Shown here in pieces: positions 1 to 8,543 of a stretch of DNA of 64,000 nucleotides; position 1 is the first letter of the stretch, and each line of letters opens with the position of its first letter. The notes under the pieces were generated by a model. That model had not been told where the DNA came from. It made no database searches and saw only the letters and a program-made list of their open reading frames with translations. This DNA is from Microbulbifer litoralis (GTDB lineage: Bacteria > Pseudomonadota > Gammaproteobacteria > Pseudomonadales > Cellvibrionaceae). The translations under genes and the position numbers were made by a program. The DNA lies in NCBI RefSeq assembly GCF_023634065.1, contig NZ_JALKCV010000005.1, forward strand, positions 1 to 64,000. Reading direction: 5' to 3'.

Positions 1-18
1 AATTTCCCGTACAGCACA

Positions 19-1350
19 CTAGTGCATCAGCTTTTCGACATCTGCCACCAGGCGCTCCAAGGCGCCGCTGTTCTGTTCCGCGACCCGGCGGCCACTCTCG
101 CCCGCAGCGCGGCGGGCGTCTGCATCGCGTAACCATACCGCCAGCTGTTCCGCCAACTGCGCGCCGTTTTCAGTCACCTGCAGGGCACCGGCCTCCTGCA
201 GCAGTTGCGAAACCACGGCGAAGTTGTGCAGGTGCGGACCGCAGATCACCGGCACTCCCCAGGCCGCGGCCTCGATCATATTGTGCCCCCCCACGGATAC
301 CAGGCTGCCGCCGACAAAGGCAATATCACTGGCCCCGTAGAACCGCAGCAGCTCGCCCATGGTGTCCCCCAGCAACACCTGCTGGTGGGCGGCCGGGGCG
401 CGGCCGTCGCTGCGCCGGCACACTTTCAGGTTGCGCTCCCGGCACAGGCGGGCGGCAGCGTCGAAGCGCTGCGGGTGGCGGGGCACCAGTACCAGCAGCA
501 GGTCCGGGAAGTCCGGCAGCAGCGCTTCAAACGCGTCCAGGACAATCTCCTCCTCGCCGGCGTGGGTGCTGGCCGCCAGCCACACCGGCCGGCCGGACTC
601 GCCCCGCCACTGGAAAGACAGCGCCTGTGCCTCGCTGAGCAGGCCGGTGTCGATCTGCAGGTCGAACTTGATATTGCCGGACACCGCAACCCGCTCGGCG
701 GGCATACCGAGCGCTCTGAAGCGGTCCGCATCGGCGGAATACTGGGCCACCACCTGCGTCAGGTTATCGAGCATCGAGCGGCTGAAGGACGGAAAGCGGG
801 CGTAGCCGCGCGCAGACTTCTCACTCAGGCGCGCGTTCGCCAGCATCGTCGGGATGCCCCGCTTTGCACAGCTGGACAACAGATTCGGCCACAGCTCCGT
901 CTCCATGCACACGAGAATCGTCGGGCGCAGCGCGTCCAGGAACGGGGACAGGCACTCAGGCAGGTCGAACGGCAGGTAGTAGTGCAGCAGGCGCCCCTGC
1001 AGCAGAGGGTCCAGTGCCTCGTGCACCCGCTGGGAACCGGTGGGCGTGGTGGTGGTCACCAACCACTGCCAGTCGCTGTGTCGATCCACCAGCTGTTGAA
1101 TCAGCGGTACGGCTGCCAGGGTTTCCCCCACCGAAACCGAGTGCACCCAGATCAGCGGCGCGCGGCTTTCCCGCTCCGGCACCAGGCCGAAGCGTTCGCG
1201 CCAGCGGCGGCGCAGGCCACGGGTGGGCACCCGGCCGAAACGCTCATTCCAGCGTTTGCGGTAAGCGGGATCCGCGCGGCCGCGCCACCACAGGTGGAAA
1301 AGAATCAGCGGCATGGTGAGCCGGCAGAGCCAGGTATAGAGGTGGAGCAT
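19..1350 (-). CDS. waaA: 3-deoxy-D-manno-octulosonic acid (Kdo) transferase
   Basis: Transfers Kdo from CMP-Kdo to lipid IVA at the inner membrane, the first step of LPS core assembly. The 443-aa product has the WaaA layout: an N-terminal hydrophobic anchor (about residues 5-22), the VHSVSVGE segment (about 69-76) carrying the family's catalytic Glu, METELWPN, and a C-terminal GT-B half with GGSLVSVGGHN. ATG at 1350 is chosen over an in-frame TTG three bases upstream. Odd: RKRWNERFGRVP is followed by a second, similar RRRWRERFGLVP, a 16-residue tandem duplication just before the catalytic region. It is read away from the sugar-transferase cluster. Confidence 0.95.
   Translation of the reverse strand: MLHLYTWLCRLTMPLILFHLWWRGRADPAYRKRWNERFGRVPTRGLRRRWRERFGLVPERESRAPLIWVHSVSVGETLAAVPLIQQLVDRHSDWQWLVTTTTPTGSQRVHEALDPLLQGRLLHYYLPFDLPECLSPFLDALRPTILVCMETELWPNLLSSCAKRGIPTMLANARLSEKSARGYARFPSFSRSMLDNLTQVVAQYSADADRFRALGMPAERVAVSGNIKFDLQIDTGLLSEAQALSFQWRGESGRPVWLAASTHAGEEEIVLDAFEALLPDFPDLLLVLVPRHPQRFDAAARLCRERNLKVCRRSDGRAPAAHQQVLLGDTMGELLRFYGASDIAFVGGSLVSVGGHNMIEAAAWGVPVICGPHLHNFAVVSQLLQEAGALQVTENGAQLAEQLAVWLRDADARRAAGESGRRVAEQNSGALERLVADVEKLMH
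1171..1260 (-). repeat. Imperfect 48-bp tandem duplication inside waaA
   Basis: Two segments offset by 48 bp (about 1171-1212 and 1219-1260) encode the related peptides RRRWRERFGLVP and RKRWNERFGRVP. The reading frame is kept, so the effect is a 16-residue insertion. Third-position differences suggest it is not very recent. Confidence 0.7.
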
Positions 1351-1589
1351 CAATTCGAAAACACACTGATTGACTGTTCGATCGGGGACAAATTACATCA
1401 CAATGCCCCGGCGGCATTTGGTAGCATTCTACCCCAAACTGGGGCGGCGCCCGGCCCAACCCGACCGCCCAACGGAAAACTCCGACCGGCGGTTCGCGCG
1501 CGATCGACATCCCACTGATAGTCGGGAGCACAGCACCACTTGCCGAAAGCGACCGGGCAGTTGTCGAACTGAGACGAGAAAAACAACCA

Positions 1590-3005
1590 ATGAGTTCCAA
1601 TCCCGAACCCCTTCACAGCGCAGACTCCACGGATCCGTCGACCACATCACTGTCTCTATCCCTCCGCCGCGGCCTGTTTCTGTGGCAACCCAACGCGCTG
1701 ATGCAGCCGCGCCCCTGGCTGCAACTGTGCGCCGCCGCGGCGCTGCTGGTTTACGCTTTCTTCGGTATCAGCCTGGAAACGGTACCGGAAAAGGCGGCCA
1801 TGCTGGCCAACCTGCTGGGCCTCGCGATACTGGCGATCTACGGCGGGCCGGTGCACGGTTTTTCCCTGCGCCGCTCGGCCATTGTCTGGCTGGCGGTAGC
1901 GGCCATCGCGATGGCTTTTATCTCCTGGTCGGCCTCCTGGCTGATGCTTCCCCAGTGGGCGGAATCCTCCTTCAAGGTGCACCGGGTCACCATCTGGTTC
2001 GCCATGATTCCGGTGGCCGCCATCCTCGGCGGCCGCCAGCGCAACGTCCACCTGCTCTGGGGCTGCGCACTGTTCGGCCTGCTGCTGAGCCCATGGATCT
2101 CCGGCGGTGGGCTGGCGGAGTGGCAGCGCGGTCTCGCCGGTGAACGCATCGACTTCGGCCTGCACAACGCCCAGCACGCGGCCATGCTGTTCGGTACCGC
2201 GGCACTGGGTATCGCCGCATTTTTCCCCCGCATCATTGCCAGCGGCCACCGGCTGTTAGCGCTCGCCTGGCTGGCGCTGCTCGCAATCTGCATTGCCGCC
2301 GTGGTCGCGAGCCAGACCCGCGGGGTCTGGGCCGGCTTTATTGCCGGTGCGCTGACTCTCGCCACAATCCGGGTGATGGAGCTGCGCAACCGCTACCGCC
2401 GCCGCACCATTTTTGCCGGCGCCGTCGCAACCGCCGCCTGCACGCTGGCCATCGGTTATATCGCGCTCGGGGATATCGTCAGCCAGCGGCTGGCGGCGGA
2501 GCGGGAAACCCTGCATCTGCTGCAACAGGGACAACTGGAAAAGGTACCGGATACCACCAGCGCCGGTGTACGCCTGCACACCTGGCGGGAGGCCCTCAAC
2601 TGGATCGCCGAGCACCCGCTGGTGGGCTGGGGCGGCAACGGCCGCAGCCTGATCTTCGACCACTCCACCAACCTGCCGGAGAGCATCAAGCAGAACTTCG
2701 GCCACCTGCACAACAGCTACCTCGACCTGCTGGCCAACTACGGCCTGCTGGGTCTGGCGCTGCTGGTAGCGCTGGTGTACTGGCTGGTGAGCCGCTGCCT
2801 GCACGGTTACCGCTCGGGCCACCTGTGCGCCGGCGATTTCACGTTCTGCCTGTCTTTCACCGTGTTTTTCGCGGTGATCAACCTGTTTGAGTCCTACCTG
2901 TTCTACGACAGCGGCCACCTGGTGATGGCGCTGGTCGGCGGCGGTATCCTGACCCGGATCTGGAGGGCGAGGCGCTCGACAGCGCATGCGGAAAATGCCG
3001 GCTGA
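1590..3005 (+). CDS. O-antigen ligase family membrane protein (WaaL/Wzy_C type)
   Basis: A 471-aa polytopic inner-membrane protein with roughly ten hydrophobic segments. A large loop follows the ASQTRGVWAGF segment and contains HTWREALNWI. Near residue 370 is the HLHNSYLDLLANYG motif, typical of the Wzy_C/O-antigen ligase superfamily, which ligates or polymerises undecaprenol-linked glycans onto acceptors in the periplasm. It sits between waaA and glycosyltransferase genes, which supports a role in attaching glycan to lipid A-core. Sequence alone cannot separate ligase from polymerase, so no symbol is given. ATG start at 1590. Confidence 0.85.
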   Translation: MSSNPEPLHSADSTDPSTTSLSLSLRRGLFLWQPNALMQPRPWLQLCAAAALLVYAFFGISLETVPEKAAMLANLLGLAILAIYGGPVHGFSLRRSAIVWLAVAAIAMAFISWSASWLMLPQWAESSFKVHRVTIWFAMIPVAAILGGRQRNVHLLWGCALFGLLLSPWISGGGLAEWQRGLAGERIDFGLHNAQHAAMLFGTAALGIAAFFPRIIASGHRLLALAWLALLAICIAAVVASQTRGVWAGFIAGALTLATIRVMELRNRYRRRTIFAGAVATAACTLAIGYIALGDIVSQRLAAERETLHLLQQGQLEKVPDTTSAGVRLHTWREALNWIAEHPLVGWGGNGRSLIFDHSTNLPESIKQNFGHLHNSYLDLLANYGLLGLALLVALVYWLVSRCLHGYRSGHLCAGDFTFCLSFTVFFAVINLFESYLFYDSGHLVMALVGGGILTRIWRARRSTAHAENAG

Positions 3006-3029
3006 CGCGCCGGATCATTGCCCTATAAT
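3002..3029 (+). promoter_or_regulatory. Candidate sigma-70 promoter inside the sugar cluster
   Basis: CTGACG (3002-3007), a 16-bp spacer and a perfect TATAAT (3024-3029) lie at the end of the ligase gene, about 37 bp upstream of the chosen start of the next glycosyltransferase. The -10 is a full consensus match and the -35 is 4/6. Confidence 0.5.
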
Positions 3030-3065
3030 GCGCGCACCCAGCCACCCGCAACCGGAATCGCAGCC

Positions 3066-4172
3066 GTGAAAGTCATGCAACTGTTACCCGCCCTCAATTC
3101 CGGCGGTGTCGAGCGCGGCACCCTGGATATGGCCGGCGCGCTGGTGCGCGCGGGTCACGAATCGGTGGTGGTTTCCAGCGGCGGGCGCATGGTGGAGCAG
3201 CTGGAGCGGGAGGGCAGCCGCCATATCGCCCTGCCAGTGCACAGGAAATCCCTGTCGAGCCTGCTGCAGGTGCGGCCGCTGCGCCGCCTGATCGAGGCCG
3301 AGCGGCCGGACATCCTCCACGTGCGCTCCCGCGTGCCCGCCTGGCTCACCTACCTGGCGTGGAAAAAACTCGATCCGGACGCGCGCCCGCGGCTGGTCAG
3401 CACTGCCCACGGTCTCTATTCGATCAACCGCTACAGCGCGATCATGGCCAGCGCCGAACGGGTGATCGCCATCTCCGGCTGTGTGCGCGACTACCTGACC
3501 GACAATTACGCACAGTACCTGAAAGAGCCGCCGCAGGTGATCTACCGCGGTGTGAATACCGCCGAGTTCCCGGCCGACCTGCAGCTGCCGGCGCAGTGGC
3601 AGGAAGAGATCGAAAGCGAATTTCCGCAGCTGCGCGGCAGGCGTCTGCTGCTGATGCCGGGGCGGCTGACGCGCTGGAAGGGCCACGCTGATTTTATCCA
3701 CCTGGTAGCGCGGCTAGGGCGCGAGCGCCAGGACGTGCACGGCGTCATTGTCGGCGGTGCCGAGGCCAACAAGCAGCACTACGAAACCGAGCTGCGGCAA
3801 CTGGCCGACGAACTCGATATCGGCGACCGGCTCACCTTTGCCGGTCGGCGCAGCGACATCCGCTACTGGTACAAGCGGGCGTCCATCGTCTACAACCTGT
3901 CGACGCGACCGGAGCCATTTGGCCGCACGGTCATCGAGGCCGCCGCCATCGGTACGCCGATTGTCGGCTACGATATCGGCGGCCCGGCCGAATCCCTGCG
4001 CGCCTGTTTTCCCCGCGGCCTGATCGACAACGGCGATCGCGAGGCGCTCTACCGCAAGACTCTCGAACTGCTGGACGGCGACGCGCACTCCGCGCTGGAC
4101 CCGGCATTCACGCTCGACACCCAGGCGCGCCGCACCATCGAGCTGTACCAGTCACTGCTAACAGAACATTGA
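3066..4172 (+). CDS. Glycosyltransferase family 4 (GT-B) protein
   Basis: A 368-aa GT-B glycosyltransferase, probably adding a sugar to the LPS core or another envelope glycan. Visible features are the N-terminal acceptor-side motif LNSGGVERGTLDMA, the turn MPGRLTRWKGH about mid-protein, and a nucleotide-sugar site ending in RPEPFGRTVIEAAAIGTPIVG (the E-x7-E region). GTG at 3066 is preferred: an in-frame TTG at 3018 would overlap a consensus -10 box, and homology to GT4 proteins begins at KVMQLLPALNSGG. The YrbL-family gene starts 9 bp downstream, probably in the same transcript. Donor and acceptor cannot be read from the sequence. Confidence 0.85.
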   Translation: MKVMQLLPALNSGGVERGTLDMAGALVRAGHESVVVSSGGRMVEQLEREGSRHIALPVHRKSLSSLLQVRPLRRLIEAERPDILHVRSRVPAWLTYLAWKKLDPDARPRLVSTAHGLYSINRYSAIMASAERVIAISGCVRDYLTDNYAQYLKEPPQVIYRGVNTAEFPADLQLPAQWQEEIESEFPQLRGRRLLLMPGRLTRWKGHADFIHLVARLGRERQDVHGVIVGGAEANKQHYETELRQLADELDIGDRLTFAGRRSDIRYWYKRASIVYNLSTRPEPFGRTVIEAAAIGTPIVGYDIGGPAESLRACFPRGLIDNGDREALYRKTLELLDGDAHSALDPAFTLDTQARRTIELYQSLLTEH

Positions 4173-4181
4173 GGCCCGGAT

Positions 4182-4862
4182 TTGATCGATCTCAGCCGGC
4201 AGAAGCCCTTCGCCAGCGGTGGCAACCGCCTCTGCTACCGACACCCCGAGCGGCCGGACCTGTGCGTCAAGGTGATGCGCAGCGGCCGCATCGATGAACT
4301 GCGCAACCGCGCCTCCTGGTACAAGCGCCTGGGGAGTGACCGCCAGTTCGACGACAACGAGCGCGAGGCCGAGGGCCACGCCCAGCGCGCGCTGCGCAAC
4401 GCCGCCCCCGACAGCATCGCCTGGCAACACCTGCCGCGCTGGTACGGAATCCAGGCCACCTCCGAGGGCCCCGGCGCCGTATCCCAGTTGATTCTCGATG
4501 AAAGAGGCGAGCCGGTCGTCAACCTGGAGACCTACCTGCAACAGCACGGCCTGGACAAACCCATTGCCGCCGCGCTGGAGCGCTTCGCCGACTGGTTGCA
4601 CCGGAGCCGGGTGCTGACCAAGAACCCGCTGCCCCACAACCTGGTGGTGCAGTGGCAACCGGTCGGTGACAACGCGGCCGAAAAGCGGCCCGAGTTGTAC
4701 CTGGTGGACGGGCTCGGCTGCGCCTCCTTCCTGCCGCTGGCGGAATGGTTCGACGCCGCCGCGCAGCAGTATATCGAGCGCCGTATCCAGCGCATGTGGA
4801 AGCGTGTTCACTGGGAAGTATCCGGCCGGCAGATCCCCTGGAAGGAAGCCGAGCGCCGCTAA
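4182..4862 (+). CDS. YrbL family protein (kinase-like fold)
   Basis: A 226-aa protein matching the PhoP-regulatory-network YrbL family: it starts with the LSRQKPFASGGNRLCYRHP segment, then CVKVMRSG, and LTKNPLPHNLVV in the C-terminal half. The family has a kinase-like fold and is often found in LPS loci, where it may phosphorylate an envelope component, but the substrate is unknown. The start is TTG at 4182, 9 bp after the upstream glycosyltransferase stop, preceded by GAGG. Co-transcription with the glycosyltransferase is likely. Confidence 0.8.
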   Translation: MIDLSRQKPFASGGNRLCYRHPERPDLCVKVMRSGRIDELRNRASWYKRLGSDRQFDDNEREAEGHAQRALRNAAPDSIAWQHLPRWYGIQATSEGPGAVSQLILDERGEPVVNLETYLQQHGLDKPIAAALERFADWLHRSRVLTKNPLPHNLVVQWQPVGDNAAEKRPELYLVDGLGCASFLPLAEWFDAAAQQYIERRIQRMWKRVHWEVSGRQIPWKEAERR

Positions 4863-4893
4863 ACACCGACACCGTCACAGTGGATGGGAAATC

Positions 4894-4954
4894 GTAGGGT
4901 GCGCCCGGGCATCGCCGCTATTCGAGCCGTTCCCGCTGCGCACGGCGCACCCTG
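4894..4954. repeat. REP-like inverted pair (GTAGGGTGCGCC family)
   Basis: GTAGGGTGCGCC (4894-4905) faces its near reverse complement GGCGCACCCTGC (about 4943-4954) across about 37 bp, in the gap between two convergent genes. Related units occur at 22393-22469, 25911-25959 and 41679-41695. It may also act as a transcription-ending hairpin. Confidence 0.75.
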
Positions 4955-4965
4955 CCCCTGAGCAG

Positions 4966-6060
4966 CTAACCCAGTGTTTGCAGGAAAGTCTCGATCGATT
5001 CGCGCCACTGCGCCGCGCCGCGGGCCACTTCCGCGGCCTTCCGGCCCATCTCGTGCCGCGCGGCCGGATCGTCGAGCAGGCGCAGTATCTGCGCGGTGAC
5101 ATCGCCCGGATCGGCGCCGTCGCACAACAGTCCCGTCTCGCCGTCGGCGACGGCATCCGCGGCGCCGCCCTCGCGCCCGGCCAGCGCCGGCACGCCGTAC
5201 CAGTTGGCCTCCCGGTAGACGATGCCGAATCCCTCGACCGAGTCGCCCTCGCGGCGGGCCGGCATCGCGAACAGGTCCGCCTGCGAGTAGAGAGCCGCCT
5301 TTTCTGCGTCGTCGATGCCACCCACAAAGCGCACGCAGTCCGCGACCCCCTCCGCGGCGGCCAGCTGTTCCAGCCGCGCGCGGTCGTCGCCCGTGCCCGC
5401 CACCAGATACACCACCTGCGGGTATTTGTCACGGACGGCCGGCAGCGCGCGAATCACCATATCCACGCCCTTGCGGGGCTCCAGGCGCGCCAGGGTCAGC
5501 AGCACCGGCCCGCGATCGCCGAGCGTCGCCCGCAGTGCCGCGACTTTTTCCGGGTCCGGTTGCGGCTGGGGGCCGATCGGGGGGTGGATCACGGTAAGGC
5601 GACGCTCATCCGCCAGGTAGGGCTTCACCAGCGACGCCGTGTAGGCGGAGTTGGCGATAACGGTATCGGCTGCGGCCAGCGTGCGCCGGATGCGTTCGCG
5701 TTTGCGGGGCGAGGGATTCTCGGGAAATTCCATACCGTGGGCGAGCACAGCCAGGGGAACCCCGAGTTCGGGCAGCAGTTCGGCGCTCTTCCAGGAATCG
5801 GCAAAGACCCCCTGCACGTCGCCCGCACGCGCCGTCGCCGCCACCGCAGCCGCCTTGCGCCGGCGCCACCAGAAGCGCCAGCCACCGAAACGGCGAATAC
5901 TGTAGCCGGTTGCCGCCAGCGGCCCGCCGCCGTCGCGGATGGGTCCGGTGAATACGGATACACGCTGCCCACATCCGGCCAGCGCCTCCGCCAGGCCTCC
6001 CATCAGGTTTTCCATACCGCCGCGGTCGGGGGGAAAACTCTGCGTGGTAATCAGGATCAC
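4966..6060 (-). CDS. Glycosyltransferase family 4 protein
   Basis: A 364-aa GT-B glycosyltransferase. The N-terminus has the Gly-rich SFPPDRGGMENLMGGLAEAL segment. The mid-domain nucleotide-sugar region begins TLARLEPRKGVDMVI, and the C-terminal donor site contains EGFGIVYREANWYGVP with the paired Glu residues of retaining GT4 enzymes. The sequence resembles the PimB-type mannosyl/glucosyl branch, but the donor is not determinable. It is transcribed towards the YrbL-type gene and 39 bp after the ELM1-like gene, probably with it. Confidence 0.85.
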   Translation of the reverse strand: MILITTQSFPPDRGGMENLMGGLAEALAGCGQRVSVFTGPIRDGGGPLAATGYSIRRFGGWRFWWRRRKAAAVAATARAGDVQGVFADSWKSAELLPELGVPLAVLAHGMEFPENPSPRKRERIRRTLAAADTVIANSAYTASLVKPYLADERRLTVIHPPIGPQPQPDPEKVAALRATLGDRGPVLLTLARLEPRKGVDMVIRALPAVRDKYPQVVYLVAGTGDDRARLEQLAAAEGVADCVRFVGGIDDAEKAALYSQADLFAMPARREGDSVEGFGIVYREANWYGVPALAGREGGAADAVADGETGLLCDGADPGDVTAQILRLLDDPAARHEMGRKAAEVARGAAQWRESIETFLQTLG

Positions 6061-6099
6061 GGGTACCTCCGGGGGCTACAACTCTCGGGCGGGGGAATA

Positions 6100-7074
6100 T
6101 CAGACACGGGCATCAAAGGTGCCTCCATCCGGCCAGCCGCAACGGCGCAGCAGCGCCCGCGCACAGTGATAGTACTGGTTCAGCGGCTCCCGCCCCCGCT
6201 TCCACGGGCGCCGGGCGTCGGCGATACGATCGCTGACCAGTTCCTGGTCCACCAGGCGCTGCATGGCGCCGCGCACCTTGTTGACACGCCGGCGGCTCGG
6301 CAGCTGCAACACGCCCACCCGGGCCTCGCTCTGCAGTGCCTCGAACACCATGGAAATGCTGTCGCCGGTCACCCACACCTGCTCCACCCGCGCCAACTGC
6401 TGCGGCAGCCAGTCCGGCGGGCAGTCGCGCCAGCTCTGCACGCGGGCGCCACTCGCGGCAACCGGGTCGAGCGCACCGGCGGGCGTGCGGCGGCTGTCGG
6501 AAACCAGCCAGTCGACCGGGGCCGACAACAGCTCTGCGAGCTGCCGCTGCACCAGCCCGGCATCCCAGCGGAAATGCTTGCTGGGCCCGCCGAGCAGCAG
6601 CAGGCCGGTGCCCGGCTGCATCTGGCCCCGGGGCAGCGGCTCGGTCAGCGCACCCTGGCTCAGGATCACATTCTCCAGTGCCGCCGGGCGGTCGTGTTCG
6701 GGGGCGATGGCGTAATCGAAGCAGCGGATCGGCAGCGTCGGCCGGTTGATGGCCACACTGGTGCCCCCGAACCAGCGCTTGGCCAGCAGCACCGGCCAGT
6801 GGCTGCGGCGCCCGGCGCCGAACAGCAGGTCGGGTGCGGGCAGGTCGCGCAGCGATTCGGCGAAGGCCGGGCGCAGCGCGGCCAGCGATCCGGGCGCGGG
6901 GATCTCGCAACAGGTGACCTCGCCGACACACTCGCGCAGGCCGGCGAGCAGCGCCGCGCTCTGCTTTTCGTGCGCCCGATTACCATCGAGAAAACGCCAG
7001 ACCGTCAGCTGCAATTGGGGACCCCGGAACGGTAAATTGGACAGCGCCCGGGCCCGGGCGCGAAGGGAGGCCAT
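6100..7074 (-). CDS. ELM1-like (mitochondrial fission ELM1 family) protein
   Basis: A 324-aa protein with VWRFLDGNRAHEKQSAALL at its N-terminus, the signature of the bacterial ELM1 family (COG3660-like). Members have a GT-B-like, nucleotide-sugar-related fold and recur in LPS or capsule loci, but no activity is established. Also visible are LLLGGPSKHFRWD and VTGDSISMVFEAL, which fit a sugar-nucleotide-binding fold. Start: ATG at 7074, where family similarity begins; the open frame runs on to 7263 without homology. The partner glycosyltransferase gene follows 39 bp downstream. Confidence 0.8.
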   Translation of the reverse strand: MASLRARARALSNLPFRGPQLQLTVWRFLDGNRAHEKQSAALLAGLRECVGEVTCCEIPAPGSLAALRPAFAESLRDLPAPDLLFGAGRRSHWPVLLAKRWFGGTSVAINRPTLPIRCFDYAIAPEHDRPAALENVILSQGALTEPLPRGQMQPGTGLLLLGGPSKHFRWDAGLVQRQLAELLSAPVDWLVSDSRRTPAGALDPVAASGARVQSWRDCPPDWLPQQLARVEQVWVTGDSISMVFEALQSEARVGVLQLPSRRRVNKVRGAMQRLVDQELVSDRIADARRPWKRGREPLNQYYHCARALLRRCGWPDGGTFDARV

Positions 7075-7163
7075 GCTACCCCAAGGCCAGACGCGGTTGA
7101 AGCCCCACGGCCTCTCCCGGGGCCTGTCCAGGCCCCGGGGCCAATAGTCACCGGAACTTGCGT

Positions 7164-7169
7164 TATAAT
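7164..7169 (+). promoter_or_regulatory. Candidate -10 box (TATAAT) for the CgeB-like gene
   Basis: A perfect TATAAT lies 71 bp upstream of the next gene's ATG, in the divergent gap after the ELM1-like gene. No good -35 is visible at 16-18 bp, so activity would need an activator or another sigma contact. Confidence 0.35.
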
Positions 7170-7240
7170 CCCCGCCCGTATTCGGCCCCTGCCCGCGCCG
7201 ACACTGCAGCCTCTGTTTACTGCCAGCGATCCCAGCCCCT

Positions 7241-8257
7241 ATGCGAATCATCCACGTCGACAATCACCAGCAGCGAAAATACGGCCGCACCAGTGTCAGC
7301 TGGGCGCTGAAGCTCTACACCGGCCTGGTGCGCGCCGGCCACAATGTGCTGGCCTTCAGTGATCGCGACGTGGCCGCCTTCGAGGCGCCGCTGCGCATCC
7401 GCGAGCTGGCCAGCCGCAAAAAGATCAACCGCCGCCTGCTGCAGGCGGTCGAGGCCTTCGAGCCGGACCTGGTGCTCTTCGGCCACTGCGACCTGATCGA
7501 CAACGACACCTTCGCCGAGATCCGCCGCCTGCGCCCCGGAACCGTCATCGCCGGCTGCAACAACGACCCGCTGTTCGTGCCGCGCAACTCCGACAGTATT
7601 GCCCACCGCTGCGAAATTGCCGATGCGATGTTCGTCTCCACCGGCACAGGGGAACTGCAGCACTACGCCGGCAGGCGGGCGACACTCCACCATATGCCCA
7701 ACCCGGTGGACCCGTCGGTGGAGACGGCGGACTGCAGCGCGCGCCCCGAGCTGCCGGTGGACCTGCTGTTCTGCAGCAAGTCGCAGGCCCACACCGAGCG
7801 CGGCCGGCTGGTGCAAAGCCTCAAAGAGCAACTGCCGGCGGACTTCGAATTCCGCACCCCGGGCATGTTCGGGCAACCGGCGCTGTGGGGCCGCGACTAC
7901 GACCATATCCTCGCCGGCAGCAAGATGGGCCTGAACCTGAACCGGCAGGAGGGCTACCGCTGGTACTCCTCCGCGCGCATCGCGCAGATGGCCGGCAACG
8001 GCCTGCTGGTATTCACCCACGCGGCGGCGCGGTTCGAGGATTTCATGCCCGAAGAGACGCTGGTGTACTTCGACAACGAGACATCGCTGCTCCAGCAGCT
8101 TCTCGAGTTCCACCGCGACGACGACAAACGCCGCCACTGGGCGGGCCGTTGCCGGGAGTTCTTCCACCGCGAAATCAACAACACCCTCTACGCCCGCTAC
8201 ATCGTCGAGACCGCCGCGGGGCTACCGTACAGCCACGACTACGTCTGGGTCCGGTAG
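7241..8257 (+). CDS. CgeB-like glycosyltransferase family protein
   Basis: A 338-aa protein whose architecture fits CgeB/Glyco_trans_1_2 proteins: an N-terminal Rossmann-like half (IIHVDNHQQRKYGRTSVSW, then DLVLFGHCD) and a C-terminal half with MGLNLNRQEGYRWYSSARIAQMAGNGLLVFT. This resembles the loop in CgeB-type proteins where short-chain polysaccharide transferases bind the donor. Its role is inferred to be glycan modification of the envelope from the flanking ELM1-like gene and ugd. ATG at 7241. The downstream gap holds structured repeat copy A. Confidence 0.7.
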   Translation: MRIIHVDNHQQRKYGRTSVSWALKLYTGLVRAGHNVLAFSDRDVAAFEAPLRIRELASRKKINRRLLQAVEAFEPDLVLFGHCDLIDNDTFAEIRRLRPGTVIAGCNNDPLFVPRNSDSIAHRCEIADAMFVSTGTGELQHYAGRRATLHHMPNPVDPSVETADCSARPELPVDLLFCSKSQAHTERGRLVQSLKEQLPADFEFRTPGMFGQPALWGRDYDHILAGSKMGLNLNRQEGYRWYSSARIAQMAGNGLLVFTHAAARFEDFMPEETLVYFDNETSLLQQLLEFHRDDDKRRHWAGRCREFFHREINNTLYARYIVETAAGLPYSHDYVWVR

Positions 8258-8345
8258 CCCACCCCTGTGGTTCCGGTACAATGGCGATACGCGGCCCCGC
8301 GCCCGAGGCAACTGAACACCTCAAGTTTCGGGGTTCAGTTCAGGG

Positions 8346-8455
8346 AGCCGGGACGGGGTACGCCCTTCTGTGACACGCCGTGAATACATCCCTGTAGGCT
8401 TGTCCGCGAGATCCCTCTCGCAGACAGTCCCAGAAGGGCGTACCCCGTCCCGGCT
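8346..8455 (+). repeat. Structured intergenic element, copy A
   Basis: Perfect 25-bp inverted arms (8346-8370 and 8431-8455) enclose a core of about 60 nt. The core contains two smaller hairpins: TACA-TCCC-TGTA, braced by GCC/GGC, and TGTC-c-GCGAGA-TCCC-TCTCGC-a-GACA. The core reads on the + strand, in the direction of the flanking genes. Two more copies (32899-33003, 47503-47614) share the core but have different arms. Confidence 0.9.
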
Positions 8456-8543
8456 TGTGCCGTCTCCAACTCCGATACTTAAGTGAACACAACCGGTCGG
8501 ACGCGGTCCGACTGACAACCCATCGACAACCAGAGTCATTTGG

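Noticed and set aside
4666..7035. A 789-codon open frame on the + strand
   Set aside because: It runs opposite to two minus-strand genes (glycosyltransferase and ELM1-like) whose proteins show family motifs. It is an antisense artefact of high GC.
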